A DNA stretch of 11,190 nucleotides from Echinococcus granulosus (lineage: Eukaryota > Platyhelminthes > Cestoda > Cyclophyllidea > Taeniidae), in assembly GCF_000524195.1 (NCBI RefSeq), contig NW_020170553.1, forward strand, positions 7,838 through 19,027. The letters are read 5' to 3'. Under the pieces are notes generated by a model. It was not told where the DNA came from. It saw only the letters and a list, made by a program, of their open reading frames with translations, and searched no databases. The number at the start of each line of letters is the position of its first letter. Positions within the stretch are counted from its first letter, which is position 1. Made by a program: the position numbers and the translations under genes. Of this stretch, positions 1 to 9,300 are shown piece by piece.

Positions 1-14
1 GAAGATAAGTCCAT

Positions 15-20
15 TTTATT
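15..20 (-). promoter_or_regulatory. Candidate polyadenylation signal AATAAA
   Basis: A canonical AATAAA on the minus strand lies 13 bases after the TGA that closes exon 7. If used, cleavage would fall just past the window edge and the 3' UTR would be only a few tens of bases. The surrounding sequence is A/T-rich, so a chance match is possible. Confidence 0.35.
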
Positions 21-33
21 TCCTTATTTACAG

Positions 34-347
34 TCACGAGAGTTGCATGAAGGACAGTGCCACGTACAAATCGCCCACCTGCTTGCACTTTTGAGGACAA
101 TGGTGGAAGTGGTCAGCTGCGGCTGAGGTAGGATCCAACACCGCAGCTGTCTGGAAGGTGGTGAAGGAAAGGCGCACAGATTGGTCGGGGTCAAATTGGA
201 AGAGATACAAGCAAGTGGAGTTTGGTGGATAAGTGTTGGCGAAGAAGGGCGAATTAGTCCACCCCACTTGACCGTCGCGGTAATCGCTGCCCTTGTACAC
301 GAACCAGCACATATTTGGAATAGGCATTAGACCCACTATCCCGTAAT
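34..347 (-). CDS. Exon 7: CUB3-CUB4 junction and first part of CUB4; 3' end uncertain
   Basis: The acceptor TTCTCCTCTACAG precedes AT, completing G|AT (Asp549), so the domain join reads KFVS-D-YGIVG. CUB4 begins at C562 and shows the cleanest signature in the protein: W578-T-N-S-P, Y588-P-P-N, C594, then CLYLFQFDPDQSVRLSF (594-610). After FTTF (610-613) come an alanine-rich loop and C632 and C636. The frame ends in TGA at 36-34, before a full CUB4 can form. Either this is the true end, giving a protein with a truncated CUB4 and no membrane anchor, or the exon stops earlier at the good phase 0 donor AAGCAG|GTGGGC (exon end 79) and continues outside the window. Confidence 0.8.
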
Positions 348-3300
348 CTGTAGAGGAGAAAACGCATTGATGTGCAATCTCCTTAATGGTAGAATTGGCT
401 GTAAACCACTGAAAATAAGGCCAACATTTGGATTACCTAACCGATCAGTTAAAAATCAACTCGAAAACTGAGGAGTTGCAATTATCCTCGGACTAGGAAC
501 GCTGCAGCTCTTGAGGCACGACAAAAGGTGAAGGTTGATATTAGACAGCAGGATGGTGGGCGTGGATGTCTGCGACTGCTAAGGAGTGCGCAGCAGTCTT
601 GAAAATGGATGGCGCTCCAGCGTCTGGCCCATACCGTGCTGTCATCGCAAGAAGGAACCCTGCTGTGGTGAGCGTGGAATCCATTCACTTGGATCGTGCA
701 ATTCCATTTCTTTAACCATTGCATAACAATTCAATTAAACCTCTTGTATCATGATTTGAAACAAGCACTTGTCATCAAGTGCTGAGGGACACCTTCCACA
801 TGTGTACGTGACGCCGCAGCCAGATGTGGAATTATGGATGTCATGCATGCGAACTGCGTTGGGAATAGTCATAATACACCATTGAGTTCTCTGTAGAGGA
901 GCCAAAGCCCATATACCTGTATTTTGACAATAATATGTGATATGATGTATTGGCAACAAAGTCAACATATGCTTGTCAAACCTGTCACACTTTTTTCTTC
1001 TAAACTTTCCGCTTTCTGTTGATACAACCGTTTGGGAATTTGCACAAACAGAATAAGACAGAGTTCCAATTGTGAAGGAACTTTTAAATCATAGAAGAGT
1101 ATTATTAGCAGGTTAGATGAGGAGAAGATGTCGCATTCACCTGATACAAACTTATAGAAGACCTGGAATCGCACATTCATGGCAGCCTTTCCACTGGCAT
1201 TGAACCTGAGAGCTAGTGTAGAGCCAAGTGACACGATTGCCGAGCTATCCACATCGTCCTTTGTCTTGATTGCGTCCAAGTGGTCACCACACCACACTTG
1301 CGATGGTCTTGGTAGTGCTACCGATCCAGTAGGAGTGGCGAGAGTGCCAATGCCTCCCTCGTAGTGTGCATCCAGACCGACTTTAATGGAAGAGTAGACT
1401 GGACGCAAATTGAACTCCTCGTCATTTTCAATACGAGCCCCGTAAACGGCCATGTGACCATATGAACATCTATGAAAAATAAAAAAATATTCATTTCTTG
1501 CATTGGCCAGTATCAACGGTTTCCTCGTCAGTGACAGTTCCCTCGAGTTCGGATTTCTGCTTTTATTAGGTTGCACTTTATGACCTTTTAGTCTCCACCC
1601 ACCCTCATTGTAAATTTGCACCCTGATGCTGGGATTTATGGAGAGATTTGTCACCTGCCTCACATTCATGAGATGCGGTTTTTTTACCCTTCCTATGGTG
1701 AGAGGGTTCCACCAATTCCTGCGTTGTAGACACAGTGACTGAATTAGAAGTAGTGAAATGATTGATATCTCCTCTTGATTGATTGATGAGTGAGAATTCT
1801 TAAAAGAAGTGATACTGACAGAACAATAAACCAAATGAACTGTAGCGGTCAAGATTGCTTCCCCTACAGGAACCAAGAGGGAATCGGTTAGGTACAGCTG
1901 TTTGCACAACTTCTTCAATGGGACACTCCCAAGTGTGGGTTGTTGAAACAATTAGCAAAGATGATTTTCTTGTTTTCCAAGTGGACCACGTTATTACTAG
2001 GCAGACCTGTTTCTTTGTCGAGGATTGTTTATGCTACTGATGGGAAACCAAATAACTTTACAACTTGTCCAACTGTCTTGTGGCAACAATTGGTGTCAAA
2101 ACATTTCTCTGCACAAATTACGGATCTACCTCTAAACTTAGCAGTTTTGAAGAGTTGTGTATCGATATCACCGCCTTGACTTTAATGGAGTCACATATGC
2201 AAAGAACCGTCCTCAGACATGGCCTATGCGAACTGAGAAGTTGAGGAGACGAGGAAGGAGAGCTTAAAAGTGGGTCATACTCACTTCTAAAACACATCAT
2301 GAAAAATGGTATACTTGCTCGACAATTGACTGGCCGATTGACCTACCGACCGATTGACTGATTGGTGATGCGAAATAACCACATCATTACCTATCTCCAA
2401 ATGATCAACGTACCACACACTGAATCCCATTCTATTTCAAGCTCGCCCAGCCCACCACAGCCCACACCATCCCTTTCCACATCTCTAATATCCAAGTACT
2501 AGAGACTTTTTATGCCCTCGCTCACTTTTTCTTGCCCTGATTGACCAACACCGCTTACAGTTGGATTTCCAATGCCATAATAGTAATCAGAGAGTCAATG
2601 TCAATCCATGGACACGTGAGATTTGGACCACCCCGAGTCCCTAGCAGTCAACCAACAGATGCTTGACCACGTTCCGTAATGTCTCAGCTTACTCAGACCT
2701 ATCCACTACAAAGACCTCCATCTTCATGTCTTCATCTGCAAACTCAGCAGATTCGGATCCGTGCTCACTTACGCATCATACGGAGAAGTTGCTTTGACGA
2801 CACTCAACTATTTCTCATCGCCTCCTTCAATTCCATGCTATGCAACATATTATTTACAAACTTGCTTTTACCACAAATGTTAATCGAAAGATGTACAGAC
2901 AAGCATTTACGCATTATGCATCTTCACCTTCACTTTGTATGTGCACAGGCGTTGGGGGATCACCACTACACATATGACCTTGAGATGAAGCAAGAGGGCT
3001 CTCCCCGCAAATCCGAAAGGACATATAATTCACAACATTGCCTGTGCTGACCCAAAAGGAAATGTGGATTTCATTACCGTACGTATGCTATTAGTAACTG
3101 CTTAATCAAAAATGAATTGCAATAAGTATACATAAGGTAATGGTTATTAATGGCAAAGGGTGTCAGCACTCATATTCTCCATCACTACCTGTGATACGTG
3201 AATTTGAATTTATGATCTCATAGAGCGGGCTCTTGAGTCACATTGGAACTTCATTTTGTACTACCTTTTTAGCAGGAAGTGATAACAGCGTAGTGCTAAC

Positions 3301-6300
3301 AACAAGGTGTTAAATTCAAGCCCACCAATGTCTACCCATGGCTGCGAAGGTATCTAAGCGCTGTACGGTGAAGTGAAGTAATGGCACTCCCAACCACTCA
3401 GCAGTAAGACAAAGACGGATGTGGAGCTTAGAGTGGCAGTATCGGTGGCTGGTGCGGCGCATAGCCTCCGCAGTTATTCCTGCTGTAAACATTCAACCAG
3501 TTCGTGAAGCAGGCATTCGTTCATGATTCTCGAGGTACCTCATCCGTTCTGCTAAAACTTTCCACTTCGCCGTGGATTTCAAGCTCAGGTATTCTTTATG
3601 GACTGGGATGAATGGTGCCTGAATGTAGTAGACAAGCGTGAAGAAATCGAATGAAATGTCTGCTCTTTGAAAGGATTTCTCCCCTAGATTTGCAAGCTCA
3701 CTTGATGTGTCTAGACCATTCTTCTATATTAGTGCAGTAGGAGATGACAAACGCCTACTTGTTATCGTCCAGGTTGTTGGGTGGCAGGTCGAGGATGCCA
3801 AACGCCGCCCGAATTGTCTCCACCTTCTGCCTTTCATGCCGTCCGAGGAAAAAGAAGGTACATGTGTGCGATGGTGGCAAAGTCATGCTGTAGTAGAAAT
3901 TCAGCAGTTCTGTAACGTCTCCAGTAGGCTTCTTGCCTTCTTCCTTCCCTCCGCTTCGAATGGCAAAGTCGCACTCTAAAACAAGTTAAATTAATTTATG
4001 ATTATTCTGCCGTGGCTATCAATTGTGGCATAGTACTTATAGAATGGGTGACAGCTTAGAAATGTGTCATTTGTCAAGAATAGATGCCGGTGGTGAGAGA
4101 GACACTCGTGTGCTAAGCTCTTCATATCGTTGAACAGCTCAATTTTCTGGATCGGAGGGAGCAAATAATTTGACGTGCACCGTCAAAACACCGAAATATC
4201 CACAGGGTGAGAATATTATTTTCTGGTCAGTCTAATTTCTAGTTCTGCCGAAAAAGGGAAACTGACTGTGGGAGATTTCCACACAGTAGATGGGAGACAG
4301 TGTAGTCTTTTGAGAATGAAGTGATACGAACCGTGGAAGCGCAGTGTAGAGTGGAGCAGTGGAGTGTGGGATGGGATTGTGTTGTGGTAGGTTGAGGTAG
4401 GGCTAATCCACTTGAGATGAGATGGATCAGTTGTGTTGAAGTGGAATGAGATGTGATGAATAGCGAGTGGTGAATGGTGAGTTGACTATTTGGACATAAT
4501 AAGTGATAGACCCATTCGCTCTGCCAGCATTGAAACCCAACTAGTATTGCTCAATTCAAATTCAACAAACGATCACTCTGCTGGTGAGCAAACAGTCCAT
4601 TCCCAAAGTTGTGCTTTATATGTATGGCATGTGAAGACAGTCCGTTTTCCTAGTTCTCTTTGCTCGTCTCTCTCCTTTCTATTTTGGTGTCCATGACTAC
4701 ACACTGTTATTTACACATTTTATGAGTTCCTTCAAGGCGTCAGTATCGGCATACAACACTTCGACGCCACAAAGTCTAGAAGGATTTTCTGATCGCGATG
4801 CATCCATCGTTCATCACTCAGCAAAACTGGGTTGAACACCATCCAGAGGGCAACAGACATGCCACGTTGGTTCAACCGAATTTAGTCTAGCTGAGAATCG
4901 AAAGGTGGAATGAGAGTAGGGAATGGCCTATTGTTAGACTGATGCAAGCAGTCGGTAGGCGGTACCGACCACCGCTGACAACCATACAAGTTCGAATTAA
5001 ACGAATTTGACTAAGTGATTTCCTCAACACGGGAAGCTCAATTTTTAGTTTATTTTGACCTTACACTCTTCAAACTAGCAATCAAGTGGAAGGACTCGGC
5101 TATTAATGACCTTATGAACTGACACTTCACTGGTTGCAAATACCCCTAGACTCACCCGTTCCAAGGATATGCTTCTCCTTGAACGCCGCTTCTATCTGTA
5201 CGAATTTATCCCAAAATTGATAAGAAATACGAAATCCTCGATATTTGGAGAAAGTCACCTCATTTATTGTCGATTTTGTCACGAAGATCATTGTTAGTGA
5301 AGACTCGCTTGAGAATACTTGCAGCCCCTTCTGTTCACCGCAAATTCGGTTACCAATGCTGGGTGAATGGAGGACGTTATTTCCGTCAAAAAATTGGATG
5401 TAGTCCGTGGAACACCTGAAAGGATGACTAAATATTCAGTGATAATTTAGAGGCCAATCGAACTCGTACACTTTGTAGGGTGCATTAAGGTGAAGTTCTA
5501 CGACTTCCCGGTTCGTGCTCTTACTTGGTGGCACGGCTCTCCAGGCGTCCCTATTGCCAACCAGCCCTTCTACATGCATGCTCTTATAAGTTTCAACGAC
5601 TTGCAAATGACCCATGGGAATTATTTGCTACTTTTCTCTGTTGATACAATTTACAGAATTATCCCTCCTACCGTATGCCTAAGGGAATAGTAGTCGTAGG
5701 GAATGATTTCCCCAGTGTTAAGCAATATCCTAAGAATGGATTCGTCTCTGCGACGGTTCACAATGAAGGGTTCGGAGTCCCTTGAAACCCATCCACGCAA
5801 AATTCCCAAAACAAATGAATAATGTCATGAAATTTCCTTAATCTTGTGTATACTTTTGCAACAGAAGATCGCGTCTGCGATGATTTATACCACGAGACCG
5901 AGTAATTGTTTACGCAATCTCTGAGGTGTTTCAGTGCTAGGACTTGTAAATCATAAGGATTTCCGAAACTGAAGAAATGTTGTAACTTTATTCATTGCAT
6001 ACCAGAGATAGGTATGCATCAGTCTATCGGGACAACAACGCCATTCTTTCGCCTAATTTTCTTCGACTGTGAACTCTCGTGAATGGGGCAGACGGGGATA
6101 AATTGAGACGTCCGGAGAATTTGTGAGGCAATTTTACCTTGGTTATAAATCTGTGAGACAAAGACCCTATTCTGCAGCCTATAGAGTTGGGTGAAAATAA
6201 AACTTCTAGGGGTGAACTGACCAAGAAGGGATGTGCCACTTTAAACGATTAGAGTGGGGATAGAGTGGGTGGTTGACTCTGATGTGAACTGGAACGGGGA

Positions 6301-9300
6301 AATGTCGTGGAAGGTAAGCTGGGTAATTTAATTCCACCCTCATGTTGTGCATTAACAGATGACAGACAGGAAGCATTAGTAGCTGTCACCTAGCCGCTCT
6401 TCACGAGTCATTGAGAAGGGATTGTTGGCTTACCGACGAACCGACTGATGGACTCATTGAACGACTAACTCAATGGCTGGCTTTCTATCCCATTATTTTG
6501 TAAAGTGAAGTAAAATTCGCATTCCAATGTAATTTTTGTGAGCATGCACATCATTGTTTATTTTCAGACCATCTGCTCTCAGTCTTACCCCTTTATGGGA
6601 TTACTCCCTCCTCGGAAAGCCATTGTGACTTTCTGATTCCTAAAGGCTAAATTTTCCCTAAGGAAGGATTCCTAGCGGCTTCCGTCTTCGTGCATTTGAC
6701 TGAACAAGCGATTATAATGGGGCTTAATTTCAATTTTGTCCATCTGCCTGTTTGTAATGGCCGTCAACTTTTATTCCATAGCACAGTGAACAGAAAAGCG
6801 CCTTTTCAAACACCCACCACCACACCGAAATCATGGCAATTTGAAACTGTTCCAAGGGGGACATTTTTTGAACACCTATTGCTGAGGGAGATTAGATCAC
6901 TACCAAACAGGTTTGTAAATATAGCGCTGTATGGCGACACTTTATCTCATCGTTTTATGATGCTTACGCATTTATATGGATGTGAAATAACAAGGGCTTC
7001 AGCCGAATTCACATTATTCATTTGTCTGTGCATGGTGGTTTAACCAGATATGCAGCCAATTCATCTATTCTGTTCCCTCTGTTCGTGAATTTTGGCAGAC
7101 AAAGCAATGCAACTTTGGAGGGGAATATTAAGAAATGGCAGTTGCTCATGTCGCTCCCTTCTGTATGTTCATTGAATTGCATTCCACGTTCTCAGTGGCC
7201 CTGGGCGTCACACTTGGTAGCAGTGGTAATTCAAATGCACATCAACCCTTATTTCCTTGCTGCCTAACCGACCCTTAACGTCACATTGGAAGGCGCCTGC
7301 ATTGTGTAACTGAATCTTTGAAGACTCAGGCCCACTTTTGACAACAACCTACGCGGTTTGCACACTTGCCAGTAAGCACCACCGTGCTACAACGGTATTA
7401 ATGAATGGGAAAATAGGGCTGTCTACAACGACGGCCGGGTGAAAACGTGTGATTTTTGTGTATGTGTGTGTGGGTTTGGCTGAACAGAACCGAGGTAGGC
7501 GGCTAGGCAGGGCTAAAACCCAACTAAGGATGTACGAGGCTTAGCCAACTGCAAATAACTTATCCAGACTATTGAATGGCCCAGGTTTAGGAATAAAGGG
7601 TCAAGAATTTAATGGAGAATTGCCAAAAGTGTGTGAAAGGGGGTAATTCTATTGTCCCGATCTGCGTTGAGCAGTACATATTTAGAAAGTTTCATAGAGT
7701 TGATCAGAAAGATGGCTCATAGCTATGTCCATTTATATCAGTATAAAACCTATGTTTTTAAATTATGTGCGGTTTCAAACGGCACAACTGTATTTCGATG
7801 GCCGCTGGAGATAAATGACCACCGAATGCCTCGAGAGCAATCCTTAGAAGTGGTGGCATAATTTTTGTCATCTATTTACCAGACCCGATGCTTGACCCTC
7901 ACTTAAGGGTCATGTAAGAGCTTGTATCAGTTGACAAACAGCAGCTGGGTCGAATCATTCTGGATAAAATCAAAACATCTTCAAATAGAACTGGGACTGG
8001 ACTGGCATTTGATGTGAACAATGAAGAAAAACAGGCTTTAAATAAGCCATATCTTACGCATGCAACTGTGATGACAGACTGAGATCGAGAATTTCTACGC
8101 TTATCCGTTGGTTAGGCTGTCCACGAAATGCGTATATACAGTGCAGCCCAGGTGGATGAAATCCGGGGTAGGCAGGCGACACGAATTCACCACGCTCACT
8201 TCCAGACTCGGATTTCGGTTGTATAACAAACCGACAAATGGGCTCATTCGTGACCGCTTTTTTGGCATTCTCATGCTTGCGAGAGGTGAGAAAGGCACGA
8301 GGTAGAGAGGGAATGTCTTGAGCAGATGCCACCTTTCCAGGATAGTAAAGATCTACGTAAAGGCAAAAGACAGTGATGCAGAAGATCAACTAACATTCAT
8401 ATTGGAGTGATCATAATGCCAAACAACCCACCATCAGGAATGATTTTGAATGTGCCGTTAAAACCCAGCTTTTCACCCCGATCAATTCTGCTAGTGGAGG
8501 GAGCGGTGAAGAAGTCCAAGATGACCTCGCGATGAATGGAGACGAAGCATTGTGGAATGTTCCTCACACCGCCATCGCGTTGGATGCCACAGAAACGACC
8601 AAGCAGACGAGAGCGTGCAAGCATGGAGGAGAAGAGAAGGGCTACAAAGGGTGTGGTGGTCTGTTGTCCTTGAGATTCTTGCAGATATGCCAGGAATCGC
8701 ATCTCTTCCTTATTTCGTGGATGCGATGCGGCTACGTCGATGTAGACGTCCAGGAAGTCCTTGTGACAACTTTGCAGGGAGCACACACAAACACAGAGAA
8801 CAGCCACTGAGGTGGATAAATTGCCTCATCAAAAAGGACATAGACGTAATACTCAAAATTGTAGACGGAAGACTTCGAACTGTGTATAGCTCGGTATGGG
8901 GACAAGGAAGCTTAACCACACATCTCTACGACAGTGAAGAACCCAGCCACGATGACGCTCATCCCACAGCCTCGACACCCAATGACCCAATAAGTGGAAG
9001 AGAAACACTTGCTTAGTGACTGCATCGGAGTTACTCAAAAGGCAAATTCTTGCATGGAAACAGTAAACACAACAAACAAGCATGCGGAGTTGTGAAAGTT
9101 AGCTTCAATTGCATCTTCCCACTCTGAAGCCTTCCATGCATCAGGCAAATCCTCGAACAATTTAAAGAATATGTTGAAAAAACAACTGCAGTGAGCATTT
9201 CCTGCAAAATCAGTCTTTCCAGTCTTTAAATTAGGTGGAAATATCAGCATTCCTTTGCTCCTTTGAGTTAGAGAAAGAAATATTTCAAGGTGGGTTTGAT

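Larger units (their letters stand above)
348..1140 (-). other. Intron 6 (phase 1), 793 bp, with exon-like material
   Basis: GT at 1140-1139 and AG at 349-348. It splits the Asp codon at the CUB3-CUB4 junction. Unlike the other introns it holds a block that looks exonic (890-741) and a GC-rich block (about 480-724), both listed separately. Confidence 0.85.
1470..3758 (-). other. Intron 5 (phase 2), 2289 bp
   Basis: It interrupts CUB3 just before its third cysteine. I see no further CUB exon in it, and exons 5 and 6 join directly in phase. It contains a degenerate tetranucleotide tract near 2321-2366 and a C/A-rich, G-poor stretch around 2411-2495. Plus-strand open frames at 1940-2179 and 2679-3050 show no recognisable domain. 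Confidence 0.85.
5416..8057 (-). other. Intron 3 (phase 2), 2642 bp
   Basis: The largest intron in the window, interrupting CUB2 just before its third cysteine; donor GTAAGA, acceptor CCTTTCAG. It contains a degenerate tetranucleotide tract (6431-6480) and a short TG run (7457-7473). Plus-strand open frames at 6690-7043 and 7022-7267 encode nothing recognisable. No transposon ends, tRNA or other RNA gene is seen. Confidence 0.85.

Noticed and set aside
962..1951. A single 329-codon minus-strand frame read as one intronless protein
   Set aside because: Only 1469-1141 matches a CUB half-domain. The sequence before it is a T-rich acceptor ending CATAG, and the frame after the GTGAAT donor loses domain similarity.
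2679..3050. 123-codon plus-strand frame in intron 5
   Set aside because: No recognisable domain, no clear splice or promoter context, and length within chance for this composition.
3707..3979. 90-codon plus-strand frame
   Set aside because: It is the antisense shadow of exon 5, whose minus-strand reading has matched splice phases and CUB residues.
6690..7267. Two overlapping plus-strand frames (6690-7043, 7022-7267)
   Set aside because: The first relies on a GTG start, neither resembles a known family, and both lie inside a well-supported intron.
8054..8389. Exon 3 region as a first exon with its own signal peptide
   Set aside because: The hydrophobic leader would start at TTG, not ATG, and is intron sequence upstream of a good acceptor that fits exon 2 in phase.
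8532..9016. Plus-strand frames of 92 and 154 codons
   Set aside because: They run antisense across exon 2 and into its intron and show no domain; they are shadows of the coding strand.
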